Assembly: GCA_902800495.1 (NCBI GenBank)
Contig: CADCET010000023.1
Span: 1 to 44,755 of the forward strand
Direction: 5' to 3'
DNA length: 44,755 nt
From: an uncultured Prevotellaceae bacterium
GTDB taxonomy: Bacteria > Bacteroidota > Bacteroidia > Bacteroidales > Bacteroidaceae
Position numbers and translations under genes: made by a program. Below, in pieces: positions 9,434 through 18,245 of the stretch (its first letter is position 1; each line of letters opens with the position of its first letter). Under the pieces are notes generated by a model. The model was not told where the DNA came from, searched no databases, and was given only the letters and a program-made list of their open reading frames with translations.

Positions 9434-9925
9434 TTAATCTCCTAATGTTATTACTTCTAAATCCTTAAATTCTTTTCCGTCGATGGTGAGACGAATGAGG
9501 GTACGCTCCTTGTGCCACCCCTGAATGCCTGCGGCACCAGGGTTGATGTGTAGCAGGTTTAGGGTTTTGTCGTATTTCACCTTTAATATATGTGAGTGGC
9601 CAGCAATGAACAGTTGCGGTGGATTGGCAAAAAGCGTGGAGCGGACGCTGGCGTCGTAATTGCCAGGATAGCCGCCGATATGCTTGATGAGCACGTCGAC
9701 ATCCTCGCACCTAAAGCGGTTCAGCTCACGGTACATCAGGCGCAAGTCGCCACCGTCGCAGTTGCCGTAGACGGCACGTAACGGACGGAAGGCTGCCAAC
9801 TTCTCAGCGACCTCCACACTACCGATATCGCCAGCATGCCATATCTCGTCGCAAGGTTCAAAGTAATGCAAGTACTTGTCATCCCAATAGGCGTGGGTGT
9901 CGCTCAATATGCCTATTCTTTTCAT
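9434..9925 (-). CDS. YfcE/MJ0936-type metallophosphodiesterase
   Basis: A 163-residue calcineurin-like phosphoesterase. Metal-binding motifs are in order: SDTH (residues 8-11), HAGD (30-33), GNCD (54-57) and GHSH (109-112). Size and motifs fit the YfcE/MJ0936 single-domain family, which hydrolyses phosphodiester bonds with manganese or another divalent metal. The natural substrate is not known. It overlaps the upstream cytidylate-kinase-like gene by 4 nt and ends 4 nt before rfbB, so it belongs to the same transcript. Confidence 0.88.
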   Translation of the reverse strand: MKRIGILSDTHAYWDDKYLHYFEPCDEIWHAGDIGSVEVAEKLAAFRPLRAVYGNCDGGDLRLMYRELNRFRCEDVDVLIKHIGGYPGNYDASVRSTLFANPPQLFIAGHSHILKVKYDKTLNLLHINPGAAGIQGWHKERTLIRLTIDGKEFKDLEVITLGD

Positions 9926-10545
9926 AGTCCGAAACGTTTGCGGATAAACTGGGCAATGTACTTCTCGGTTTCCACCAATCCCAAGATGGACGAGTCTACG
10001 CAGAGGTCATAGCTCGAAGCATGTCCCCATTTCTTACCAGTATAGTAATTGTAATAATCTGCACGACGCGACTCCCGCTGCTCAATAAATCGTCGAGCCT
10101 CTAATGGCGAAGTGAAACTCTGCTTGGCCATCACCTGCTCCACGCGAAACTCCATCGAGGCCGTGATGAAGATGTTAACCACATTCTTATAGTCGCGCAG
10201 CACGTAATCGGCACAACGCCCTACGAACACACAACTACCCTCATCGGCAGCCTTGCGAATAGCATCGCTCTGGAACTGGAACACCGAGTCCTGTGTGAAG
10301 CTCTGCCGGGTGTAGCTTTCGCCTGAGAGGGCGTTGGGCAGGTGGAGGAATGTGTGCAGAAAACTCTTCCGTTCGTCGTTTCGTTCAAAGACCTGCTCCG
10401 AAAGACCACTCTCCTTAGCTGCCAGATTCAGCAACTCGCGGTCGTAGTACTTGGCACCGAAGTCAAGAGCCAGCATCCGGCCGATATCGTGTCCGCCACT
10501 GCCTAACTGGCGGCCAACGTTAATGATGATATGTTTATCTTGCAT
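9922..10545 (-). CDS. Cytidylate kinase-like family protein
   Basis: A 207-residue P-loop-type protein of the Cytidylate_kin2 family. The N-terminal NVGRQLGSGGHDIGRMLA replaces the usual Walker A, and YYDRELL, FVGRCADYVL and FIEQRESRRADYYNYYTGKKWG follow in the family order. Family members are annotated as nucleotide kinases but are rarely characterised; this is not the essential Cmk. It overlaps the MATE gene by 11 nt and the phosphoesterase gene by 4 nt, so it is co-translated with both. The real substrate is unknown. Confidence 0.85.
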   Translation of the reverse strand: MQDKHIIINVGRQLGSGGHDIGRMLALDFGAKYYDRELLNLAAKESGLSEQVFERNDERKSFLHTFLHLPNALSGESYTRQSFTQDSVFQFQSDAIRKAADEGSCVFVGRCADYVLRDYKNVVNIFITASMEFRVEQVMAKQSFTSPLEARRFIEQRESRRADYYNYYTGKKWGHASSYDLCVDSSILGLVETEKYIAQFIRKRFGL

Positions 10546-11887
10546 AAGACTTAAACTTTCTTAGATACCAAAACAGCAGCGGCCACGTCATGGCAAACGA
10601 GCCGAAATCGCTCGCCGGCATAGCGTACCACACGCCGTCAAGCCCCCACCATAGCGGCAATAGGTAGGCCAATGGCAGTAGCATAAACAACTGACGCGAG
10701 AGCGAGAGGAAAATCGAAATCTTCACCTTACCAATGCATTGGAAAAAGTTGGTGATGACAGCCTGTGAGGCGATAATGGGGAACACCAGCATGTCGAGTA
10801 CGATGCCGCGTGCCGACATCTCCAGCAACGTGGGGTCGGTGGTGAAGATACGGGCTATCTGTCGGGGGAAGAGCATGGACAGCGACCAGCCTGCCAACAA
10901 GATGGAGGTGCCGACAATGATGGCCAGCCACAGGCAGCGCATCATACGGTCGTATTTCTCTGCACCATAGTTATAGCCCACGATGGGCTGCATACCCTGG
11001 GTGACTCCCATGACGAACATAAAGAACACCATCACCATGGAGTTGGCTATCGAGTAGGCACCAACTGCCATATCGCCGCCATAACGCACAAACTGGTTGT
11101 TCATGAAGATGACGATGACGCACGACGTCGTCTGCATCAGAAACGGCGACACACCGATGGCCATAATGTTGCGCACAAGGTCGGCCTTCAACTTATAGAT
11201 GCCTCGCTTCAGGTGCAGCAGTTCGCGCTTGTCTGAGAATATCCACATCTGCCAGCACAGCGCTAAGGTCTGCGATGTAACGGTAGCCAAGGCCGCACCA
11301 CGGATGCCCCATCGGAACCACCAGACGAAGGCTACGACCAGCAGGATGTTCATGCCCACGGTGAAGAGCGTGGCGTACATGGCGTGATTGGGCTTGCCGG
11401 CGGCCCGGAGCACAGCGTTCATGCCAAAGTACATGTGGGTGATGACGTTGCCCGCAAGGATAACCTCCATAAACTGCCGCGCGTATGGCAGTGTAGCGTC
11501 ACTGGCACCGAAGAAGCGGAGGATGGGATTGAGGAACACCAGGCAGACCACCATAAAGAGAACACCGACAATGAGGTTCAGCGTCACCGTGTTGCCCAGC
11601 AGGTTCTCGGCCGTCTGGTAGTCGCGCTGACCTAACTTCACACTGATACACGTCGAAGCGCCCACTCCCACGGCGGCGCCAAAGGCGGCACTGAGATTCA
11701 TCAGCGGAAAGGTAATACCCAGACCGGCAATAGCCTCAGGACCTACCACCTGACCTATCATAGCACGGTCGATGATGTTATACAGACTCGAAGCCGTCAT
11801 AGCCACCATAGCCGGCAGGGCGTACTGCCACAGCAGACGGCCCACGGGTTTCTGGCCCAGTTCGAGTGTTGCTTTCATATTATCCAT
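10535..11887 (-). CDS. MATE family efflux transporter
   Basis: About 450 residues with some twelve membrane segments and the MATE signatures near the N-terminus (WQYALPAMVAMTASSLYNIIDRAMIGQ) and at the middle repeat (MGVTQGMQPIVGYNYGA). It should export a cationic or amphipathic compound in exchange for sodium or protons; the substrate is unknown. I chose the ATG at 11887; an ATG at 11878 is equally possible, while the TTG at 11893 would lie at or before the predicted transcript start. It is the first gene of the nine-gene operon that runs down to the aminotransferase at 3717. Confidence 0.9.
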   Translation of the reverse strand: MDNMKATLELGQKPVGRLLWQYALPAMVAMTASSLYNIIDRAMIGQVVGPEAIAGLGITFPLMNLSAAFGAAVGVGASTCISVKLGQRDYQTAENLLGNTVTLNLIVGVLFMVVCLVFLNPILRFFGASDATLPYARQFMEVILAGNVITHMYFGMNAVLRAAGKPNHAMYATLFTVGMNILLVVAFVWWFRWGIRGAALATVTSQTLALCWQMWIFSDKRELLHLKRGIYKLKADLVRNIMAIGVSPFLMQTTSCVIVIFMNNQFVRYGGDMAVGAYSIANSMVMVFFMFVMGVTQGMQPIVGYNYGAEKYDRMMRCLWLAIIVGTSILLAGWSLSMLFPRQIARIFTTDPTLLEMSARGIVLDMLVFPIIASQAVITNFFQCIGKVKISIFLSLSRQLFMLLPLAYLLPLWWGLDGVWYAMPASDFGSFAMTWPLLFWYLRKFKSYAR

Positions 11888-11897
11888 AATCAATGTG

Positions 11898-11929
11898 CAA
11901 AATTACATTTTTTTTCTCATATCGCCAAA
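11898..11929 (-). promoter_or_regulatory. Promoter for the MATE-to-aminotransferase operon
   Basis: Minus-strand -7 box TAATTTTG (plus 11898-11905) with a -33 TTTG (plus CAAA at 11926-11929), 20 nt apart. The predicted start is near 11891, only a few bases before the ATG at 11887, so the mRNA would be leaderless or nearly so unless the start is at 11878. Confidence 0.6.
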
Positions 11930-11946
11930 TTTTCCATATTATTTCG

Positions 11947-11954
11947 TACCTTTG
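11947..11954 (+). promoter_or_regulatory. Promoter -7 box for the subtilase-xseAB operon
   Basis: TACCTTTG, a perfect TAnnTTTG followed by the usual C. The ATG at 11960 lies six bases after the box, where transcription would be expected to begin, which predicts a leaderless mRNA. A -33 box is not obvious. It faces the minus-strand promoter at 11898-11929 in a 66-bp gap. Confidence 0.55.
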
Positions 11955-11959
11955 CACCG

Positions 11960-13369
11960 ATGAATCGCATCTTTACCCTACTACTAACACTGCTGACAGC
12001 CCTCGCGGCCACAGCTGCCACCAAGATAAAATACCCTGGCGGCCGGCAATATATGTACCGGCTGACGCTTACCGACAAGAAGGAATCGGCCTACCGGCTG
12101 GAGGCTCCCACCCACTGGCTCTCTGCCAAGTCAGTGGAGCGCCGCAAGCGCCAAGGCTTGAAGCTCGACTCCACGGACCTGCCCGTCTCACCCGGCTATC
12201 TGAAGACTATCAGGGCGCATCACGGCGTCAGCATAGTGGGCACCAGCCGATGGAACAACACCGTCGTCGTACATACGAATGACACGACGGTGAAGGCACA
12301 GCTGGCTGCACTGCCTTTCGTCAGACAGGCGGAACTGGTGTGGATATCGCCCGACTCCATAGACAAGGAGCAGCCGAAATGGACTTACCGCAACGAATTC
12401 AACTCCTGGGACTCCATACATGGCGAGCACTATGGCAACGGCAAGGAACAGATAGAGAGCCTCAACGGACAGCGGTTGCATCATGTCGGACTGCGTGGCA
12501 AGGGGATGACCATTGCCGTACTCGATGGCGGGTTCCGCAACGCCAACCGCCTCGCCGCCTTCAGCAATACCAGGATTGCCGGTTGTCGGGACTTCGTCTG
12601 GCCATTACGCCAACCTACCGACGACGAACAGATTTATAAAGGAGCCGACCACGGCACGCGGGTATTATCGGCCATAGCCGCCAACTTCCCCAGTGTACTG
12701 GTAGGCACCGCCCCGGAAGCCAGTTACTGGCTGCTGCGCTGCGAAGACCAGCAGTCTGAACAGCCTGTCGAGGAGGACTACTGGGCAATGGCTGCTGAAA
12801 TGGCCGACTCTGCCGGTGCCGACATTATCAACAGCAGCTTAGGCTACAACGACTACGACAAACCGCACAAGAGTTTGTTGCTCAAAGAGTTGGACGGACA
12901 TTCTACCCTCATCTCACGGACGGCGTCCATGCTGGCCGACAAAGGTATCATCCTCGTCAACTCTGCAGGCAACACGGGCATGGGGCCGTGGAAGAAAATC
13001 TGTGTGCCGGCCGATGCCGACAACATACTGACGGTGGGGGCCGTCACACCGCAAGGCACTAACGCCCCCTTCTCGGCCGTAGGCCCCTCGCAGGACGGCC
13101 GCGTAAAGCCCGACATCGTGGCCATCGGCTCGCCGGCAGTCCTCATATCCGGGCGGGGCACCGTCGTTCGCGACATGGGCACGTCGTTCTCCACGCCTGT
13201 CGTTTGCGGGTTGGTAGCCTGCCTCTGGCAGTCGATGCCTAACAAGAGTGCATCGGAGATAATCAACCTGATACGCTCGACAGCCGACAACTACCAGTCG
13301 CCCAACAACATCTATGGTTATGGTATGCCCAACTTCTGGAGAGCCTTTATGATAGGAAATCTAAAATGA
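11960..13369 (+). CDS. Secreted S8 family serine peptidase (subtilase)
   Basis: A 469-residue subtilisin-like protease with a signal peptide (about residues 1-20, ending ALAATAA). A prodomain-like region follows, then the catalytic domain with Asp189 (AVLDGGF), His231 (ADHGTRV) and Ser411 (GTSFSTP); the oxyanion Asn lies in the VNSAGNTG stretch. There is no C-terminal sorting domain, unlike the two subtilases at 16156-20426, so it probably stays periplasmic or leaves by another route. It overlaps xseA by 4 nt. A protease leading an exonuclease VII operon has no obvious functional logic. Confidence 0.9.
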   Translation: MNRIFTLLLTLLTALAATAATKIKYPGGRQYMYRLTLTDKKESAYRLEAPTHWLSAKSVERRKRQGLKLDSTDLPVSPGYLKTIRAHHGVSIVGTSRWNNTVVVHTNDTTVKAQLAALPFVRQAELVWISPDSIDKEQPKWTYRNEFNSWDSIHGEHYGNGKEQIESLNGQRLHHVGLRGKGMTIAVLDGGFRNANRLAAFSNTRIAGCRDFVWPLRQPTDDEQIYKGADHGTRVLSAIAANFPSVLVGTAPEASYWLLRCEDQQSEQPVEEDYWAMAAEMADSAGADIINSSLGYNDYDKPHKSLLLKELDGHSTLISRTASMLADKGIILVNSAGNTGMGPWKKICVPADADNILTVGAVTPQGTNAPFSAVGPSQDGRVKPDIVAIGSPAVLISGRGTVVRDMGTSFSTPVVCGLVACLWQSMPNKSASEIINLIRSTADNYQSPNNIYGYGMPNFWRAFMIGNLK

Positions 13370-14733
13370 AAGACCAACGGCTGACACTACTCGAACTCAA
13401 CGGTCTCGTCCGCGAACTGATAGAGACGGCAATGCCCAGTGAATACTGGGTGGAGGCCGAACTGTCGGAGTGTCGTGAGAGTCGGGGCCACTGCTATATG
13501 GAACTGATTCAGCGCGACGACCGCAACGCGACGCCAGTGGCAAAGGCTTCTGCCAAGTGCTGGGCGTCGAAGTGGTCGCTGGTGCGGCCATACTTCGAAC
13601 GCACCACCGGCCAGCGGTTGCGTGCCGGCATGAAGGTGCTGCTGAAAGTCTACCCGCAATTCCACGAGGCTTACGGCTTCTCGTGGATAGTCACCGACAT
13701 AGACCCTAACTACACCCTCGGCGACCAGGCCCGCCGCAGCCAGGAAATCATACGCCAGCTGAAGGAAGAGGGTGTTTTCGACCTTCAGCGCGAACTGCAA
13801 CTGCCACGCTTCTGTCTCCACATCGCTGTCATCAGCAGTGAGACGGCTGCCGGCTATGGCGACTTCGCCGGTCAGCTGGCCGACTCGCCCTTTGCCTTCC
13901 GCAGCCAGCTTTTTCCGGCTGTTATGCAGGGCGAAGGCGTAGAGCAGAGCGTCATCGCTGCCCTCAACCGTATCTATGAAGCCACCGTCGCTTCCGCCGC
14001 TGTGCCTTCCGCCGCCGTGCCCGTCCCTTCCGCCGCCGTGCCCGTCGCTTCTCCGACGGGTCTCCCCTTCGACTGCGTTGTCATCATCCGGGGCGGCGGA
14101 GCCACCAGCGATATGTCGGGCTTCGACACGCTGGCACTGGCCGAGAATGTAGCCAACTTCCCCATACCTATCATAACAGGCATCGGCCACGACCGCGACG
14201 AGTGCATCCTCGACATGGTGAGCCACCGGCGCGTGAAAACGCCGACCGCCGCTGCGGCCTTCCTCATCGACCACGCCCAAGCGGTGCTCGACAGCCTCAA
14301 CGACGTGCAGAACCGCATGGCGCGTCATGCACAGCAAAGGCTCACGAACCTACAGCTACAGCTATCTACCCTCCAAGAGGCACTTCCCCGCCTCTTTGCG
14401 GTTGTCAAAACCCGACAGGAAGCACGCCTCGACCAGCTATTCAGCCGTATGCTCACCCTGTCACAGCAGACCATCACGGACAACCGTAACAGAATAGACA
14501 CCCTCGAACAGCGCATACCCTTGATTGTCGACCGCAGACTGACCGCCGAGCGGCACAGACTGGAGATTATGACAGAGCGGCTGAAAGCCCTCGACCCCAC
14601 CCTGCTGCTGCGGCGCGGCTACAGCATCACACTCAAGGATGGCCATGCCGTCCGCGACCCTAAGACGCTGCATCCCGGCGACGAGATAGAAACCCGACTT
14701 GAAAAAGGAACCATCAAATCAATCATCACATGA
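13366..14733 (+). CDS. xseA: Exodeoxyribonuclease VII large subunit
   Basis: A 455-residue XseA: N-terminal OB-fold (to about residue 100), the catalytic domain with VVIIRGGGATSDMSGFDTLALA and GIGHDRDECILD, and a long coiled-coil C-terminal arm. With XseB it forms exonuclease VII, which degrades single-stranded DNA in the cytoplasm. The catalytic domain carries an in-frame proline/alanine/valine-rich insert at about residues 206-230 (nt 13985-14052), made of a tandem DNA repeat with a 21-nt period. It overlaps both the subtilase gene and xseB by 4 nt. Confidence 0.95.
   Translation: MKDQRLTLLELNGLVRELIETAMPSEYWVEAELSECRESRGHCYMELIQRDDRNATPVAKASAKCWASKWSLVRPYFERTTGQRLRAGMKVLLKVYPQFHEAYGFSWIVTDIDPNYTLGDQARRSQEIIRQLKEEGVFDLQRELQLPRFCLHIAVISSETAAGYGDFAGQLADSPFAFRSQLFPAVMQGEGVEQSVIAALNRIYEATVASAAVPSAAVPVPSAAVPVASPTGLPFDCVVIIRGGGATSDMSGFDTLALAENVANFPIPIITGIGHDRDECILDMVSHRRVKTPTAAAAFLIDHAQAVLDSLNDVQNRMARHAQQRLTNLQLQLSTLQEALPRLFAVVKTRQEARLDQLFSRMLTLSQQTITDNRNRIDTLEQRIPLIVDRRLTAERHRLEIMTERLKALDPTLLLRRGYSITLKDGHAVRDPKTLHPGDEIETRLEKGTIKSIIT
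13985..14052 (+). repeat. 21-nt-period tandem repeat inside xseA
   Basis: Two exact 21-nt copies built on CCTTCCGCCGCCGTGCCCGT are flanked by shortened variants starting GCTTCC and GCTTCTCC. They encode repeated PSAAVPV. Because the period is a multiple of three, copy number can vary without breaking the frame. Confidence 0.7.
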
Positions 14734-14930
14734 AAGAAGAACTGAAATACGAACAGGCATATCAGGAGTTGCAAACCATCGTCCGCCGTATGGAGAACGA
14801 CGAACTCGACATCGACCAGATGTCAGAACAGCTCAAGCGTGCCCAACAGCTAATCAAGCTCTGCAAGGACAAGCTGACCAAGACCGACGAGGAAATCAAG
14901 AAGATACTCGCCGAAGACAACAAATCATAA
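14730..14930 (+). CDS. xseB: Exodeoxyribonuclease VII small subunit
   Basis: A 66-residue acidic and basic helical protein with the XseB pattern (YEQAYQELQTIVRRMENDEL, then LDIDQMSEQLKRA). It binds the coiled-coil arm of XseA. The start ATG overlaps the xseA stop by 4 nt, so the two subunits are translationally coupled. It is the last gene of the operon; a short A-rich gap follows with no hairpin terminator before the ilvE promoter. Confidence 0.93.
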   Translation: MKEELKYEQAYQELQTIVRRMENDELDIDQMSEQLKRAQQLIKLCKDKLTKTDEEIKKILAEDNKS

Positions 14931-14969
14931 AAAAAACAAAGAATTGGTGCTTATTTGAAATAAAATGAG

Positions 14970-14977
14970 TACTTTTG
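14970..14977 (+). promoter_or_regulatory. Promoter -7 box for ilvE
   Basis: TACTTTTG followed by C fits TAnnTTTG. A TTGG at 14944-14947 is the nearest candidate -33 element, about 22 nt upstream. Transcription would start near 14984, giving a leader of about 30 nt before the ATG at 15013. Confidence 0.5.
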
Positions 14978-15012
14978 CACGTCGAAAAGGTTTATTTTAA
15001 GCACAAAAAGCA

Positions 15013-16029
15013 ATGAAGAATTTAGACTGGGCCAACCTTTCGTTTGGCTACATGAAGACCGACTACAACGTCCGTTGCTACTACCGCGACGGCAAGTGGG
15101 GCGAGATTGAGGTCTCGTCCGACGAGTATCTGAACCTGCACATGGCCGCAACTTGTCTGCACTACGGACAGGAGGCTTTCGAGGGCCTGAAGGCATACCG
15201 CTGCAAGGACGGCAAGGTGCGCATCTTCCGTGTTGACGAGAACGCTGCCCGCCTGCAGTCAACCTGCCGTGGCATCATGATGCCCGAGGTCTCGACCGAG
15301 CTGTTCACGGAGATGGTGAAGAAGGTGGTGCGCCTGAATCAGGAGTATATACCCACCTACGAAAGCGGCGCCACGCTCTACATCCGTCCGCTGCTTATCG
15401 GCACCAGCGCACAGGTGGGCGTACACCCCTCGAAGGAGTACTGCTTCCTGATTTTCGTCACCCCCGTAGGTCCGTACTTCAAGGGTGGCTTCGCTGCCAA
15501 CCCCTATGTCATCATCCGCGACTACGACCGCTCAGCTCCGCTCGGCACTGGTAAATATAAGGTGGGTGGCAACTATGCCGCCTCGCTCTTCGCCAACAAT
15601 CTGGCTCACGAGAAGGGCTACGCCTGCGAGTTCTATCTCGACGCCAAGGAGAAGAAATACATGGACGAGTGCGGTGCTGCCAACTTCTTCGGCATCAAGG
15701 ACAACACCTACATCACCCCGAAGTCTACCTCTATCCTCCCCTCTATCACCAACAAGAGTCTGATGCAGGTGGCTGAAGATTTGGGCATGAAGGTGGAGCG
15801 CCGCCCCATCCCCGAGGAGGAGCTTGAGACCTTCGAGGAGGCTGGTGCCTGTGGCACAGCAGCCGTCATCAGTCCCATCTCGTATATCGACGACCTCGAC
15901 ACCGGCAAGCGCTACTCATTCGGCGACAAGCCCGGCCCCATGTCGAAGAAGCTGTTCGACACACTTCGCGGCATCCAGTACGGTGAAATCGAGGACAAGC
16001 ACGGCTGGACCACCGTTGTCATCGAGTAA
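15013..16029 (+). CDS. ilvE: Branched-chain amino acid aminotransferase
   Basis: A 338-residue class IV PLP aminotransferase of the longer BCAT type. The PLP lysine is K183 in KYKVGGNYAAS; LHYGQEAFEGLKAYR, the TLYIRPLLIGTSAQVGV segment and the EAGACGTAAVISPI stretch are conserved BCAT features. It interconverts leucine, isoleucine and valine with their 2-keto acids in the cytoplasm. It has its own promoter and is followed by the structured element at 16048-16136 rather than by another biosynthetic gene. Confidence 0.95.
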   Translation: MKNLDWANLSFGYMKTDYNVRCYYRDGKWGEIEVSSDEYLNLHMAATCLHYGQEAFEGLKAYRCKDGKVRIFRVDENAARLQSTCRGIMMPEVSTELFTEMVKKVVRLNQEYIPTYESGATLYIRPLLIGTSAQVGVHPSKEYCFLIFVTPVGPYFKGGFAANPYVIIRDYDRSAPLGTGKYKVGGNYAASLFANNLAHEKGYACEFYLDAKEKKYMDECGAANFFGIKDNTYITPKSTSILPSITNKSLMQVAEDLGMKVERRPIPEEELETFEEAGACGTAAVISPISYIDDLDTGKRYSFGDKPGPMSKKLFDTLRGIQYGEIEDKHGWTTVVIE

Positions 16030-16047
16030 TCTTATTTTTCTATTCCA

Positions 16048-16136
16048 GTTCCGCCTGTTACGAGCTATTGGGAGTCTACAAGCTTGTTGTTGAGTCGCAA
16101 GCATATTAAGCCCCGCAAACTCCTAACAGGCGGAGC
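16048..16136. other. Long inverted-repeat structure between ilvE and the next subtilase gene
   Basis: Outer arms GTTCCGCCTGTTA (16048-16060) and TAACAGGCGGAGC (16124-16136) pair over 13 bp with a single G-U. Inside, GGAGT (16071-16075) pairs with ACTCC (16119-16123), and GCTTG (16082-16086) with CAAGC (16098-16102). No T-run follows, so it is not a standard terminator. It ends 19 nt before the next ATG. It could be a regulatory RNA fold in the 5' leader, an RNA processing site, or a small MITE-like element. Confidence 0.6.
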
Positions 16137-16155
16137 ATACAAATCCTAAATTATT

Positions 16156-18228
16156 ATGAAGACATCTTCCCGTTGGCTCTTAACATTATGTCTCCTGCTG
16201 GGTGTCGTTGCCGCGACCGCTCAGCCGTTTAAACTTTCCGGCAGTCTGCGCGAGATGTTGGCCGACAATAACGGTAACGCAGCCTCACGCCTGTTTGCGG
16301 ACAATCCTTCCCGCATCCGCCTCATCATGAAAGTCACCGAAGCACAACAGATGGCCTCTGTGTGTAACGACTACGGCATGCTGATGGTGACAGACTTGGG
16401 CTATATTGCCGTGGTGGACGTTCCCGCCTGCAATATAGCGAAAGCGGCCAGCGATTCCCGCGTGGTACGTATGGAGAAGGAGGGAGGCTTCCGCTTCTGC
16501 CTGGATGAAGCGCGAAAAACGGCGAATGTCAATCCTATAGTTAGCGGCGAGAGTCCTCTGCCACAGGCATATACGGGAAAAGGGGTCATCGTGGGCGTAC
16601 TTGACGGTGGTGTCCAATACAACCACCCTACCTTCTTGGATGCCAACGGACTGCCACGTTTCCGTAAGATTTGGGACTTCGACATCAAAGACGGGCAGCC
16701 AGAGCCTGTCGTGCTGACCAATGCCGCCGACATCTTAGCCCGTCAATACAGTAATTCCTCGTGTAATGGTGTCATGGCCACCAACCATGGTTCCCACGTG
16801 GCAGCCATTGCCGTTGGTTCAGGCCGCCACCGCGGCATGGCTCCTGAGAGCGACATCATATTCTCAGACGCTACGATGAACCCCCTTTCCGAACGTAGCT
16901 TTGAGATTTATTCCGACTACCTGCTGACCAGCGTGAAGAACATGATGGACTACGCCACGGAGCAGCAGCAGCCCATGGTCATTAACATCAGTCTTGGAAA
17001 CAATCTTGGCTTCTCTACTGAGTCGAAACTGCTCCAGGAGGCTTTCGGACTGCTGACAGGTCCTGGCCGCATCATCGTGGCCGCCAACGGCAATGAGGGT
17101 AATGTAGAAGAAATGAAACATTACTTCCATTCTGGTAGCAATCTGACGGAAAGCATCTTCTTAAAGGGGCAGTCCATGCCTATGAACTATGACATCATCT
17201 GGAAAACGGGTGGAGCACTGTCGTTCAGTCTTGATATTTCGATGGATACTGACAACAACACCGAGACGTTCTCTACCAGCCAGCTCACCGACGGTATGCT
17301 GCTGGCCGTAGAGCGTGCCGCCTATACGATGAAGTTCCTGCAGCTGGACGATGCTCCTGACGGCAAGCACATCTACAGACTCCGTTTCATTCCCAAGGAA
17401 GCAAGACTTCCTTTCAGTGTCACGGCTGCCGTCACTGGTGAACAGAGTTTTGAAGCTTTCAGCAAAATGCTGGGCATCATCAGTGCCACCCCTGCTGAAG
17501 GCTGTACCATCTCCAACGCCTATACCAGTGCCATCCCTGGCGTATTCCCCAATGTCGTGGCGGTGGGCAACTACTGCAACCGCGTGCTGCCGAATGGTGT
17601 TGAGGACGTAGTGGGCGTCATGAACAACAGCTCGTCATGGGGTCCCACCTGGGATGGGCGCAACAAGCCCGACGTGTCAGCTCCCGGCAGCATCATTTCT
17701 GCCGGCAACAGCTATAGTCCGCGCAATGCCGATGAGGTCGTCGAAAGCTACGACATCGCTGGCAGCGACGCCAAGGAGACGTGGGTAGGCCAGTCTGGCT
17801 CTTCACAGGCTTCGCCCACTGTAGCAGGCATCGTGGCACTATGGCTGCAAGCCAAACCCGACCTGTCGCCCGACGATGTGTTCAGCATCATCAAGAAGAC
17901 GTCTCATGCCATAGAGCCTATCCCCAACAACCACTCTGGCGCCGGCATCATAGATGCCTATGCGGGATTGTTGGAGGTATTGGGACTCCCGACTGCCGTT
18001 CCATCGCTGAGCCATCATCAGCCCGGAAGCGTCAGCTTCAGACTCATGGGCGACGTGCTCTATGCCGACGGTGCTGACGAAGGCACGCCTGTCACTGTCT
18101 ACAACCTCACGGGCACGGTATGTCTGAAAACCACGATACAGCAGAGCAGCATCGCCCTGAACGGTCTGCAGAGCGGTGTCTATGCCATCCAACTTGGCTC
18201 GTCAGGCTCTACCCTGATACGCAAATAA
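16156..18228 (+). CDS. S8 subtilase with type IX secretion C-terminal sorting domain
   Basis: A 690-residue secreted protease. Signal peptide about residues 1-22 (ending VVAATAQ); catalytic residues Asp150 (VLDGGV), His211 (NHGSHVA) and Ser550. The serine motif reads GSSQASP instead of the usual GTSMATP, but the serine is kept. A beta-rich insert lies between His and Ser. The last 80 residues resemble the Por-secretion type A sorting domain (VTVYNLTGTV, LNGLQSGVYAIQLG, ending LIRK). It should cross the outer membrane by the type IX system and be cut or anchored there. The gene is followed 17 nt later by a related protease gene. Confidence 0.88.
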   Translation: MKTSSRWLLTLCLLLGVVAATAQPFKLSGSLREMLADNNGNAASRLFADNPSRIRLIMKVTEAQQMASVCNDYGMLMVTDLGYIAVVDVPACNIAKAASDSRVVRMEKEGGFRFCLDEARKTANVNPIVSGESPLPQAYTGKGVIVGVLDGGVQYNHPTFLDANGLPRFRKIWDFDIKDGQPEPVVLTNAADILARQYSNSSCNGVMATNHGSHVAAIAVGSGRHRGMAPESDIIFSDATMNPLSERSFEIYSDYLLTSVKNMMDYATEQQQPMVINISLGNNLGFSTESKLLQEAFGLLTGPGRIIVAANGNEGNVEEMKHYFHSGSNLTESIFLKGQSMPMNYDIIWKTGGALSFSLDISMDTDNNTETFSTSQLTDGMLLAVERAAYTMKFLQLDDAPDGKHIYRLRFIPKEARLPFSVTAAVTGEQSFEAFSKMLGIISATPAEGCTISNAYTSAIPGVFPNVVAVGNYCNRVLPNGVEDVVGVMNNSSSWGPTWDGRNKPDVSAPGSIISAGNSYSPRNADEVVESYDIAGSDAKETWVGQSGSSQASPTVAGIVALWLQAKPDLSPDDVFSIIKKTSHAIEPIPNNHSGAGIIDAYAGLLEVLGLPTAVPSLSHHQPGSVSFRLMGDVLYADGADEGTPVTVYNLTGTVCLKTTIQQSSIALNGLQSGVYAIQLGSSGSTLIRK

Positions 18229-18245
18229 CCCATAAACAGAAGAAT

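Noticed and set aside
13387-14337. Minus-strand frame of 316 codons
   Set aside because: Antisense to xseA, which has all family motifs; the frame is open only because of high GC.
18120-18245. Earlier start for the second type IX subtilase
   Set aside because: It would overlap the previous gene and place a polar segment before a clear signal peptide starting at 18246.
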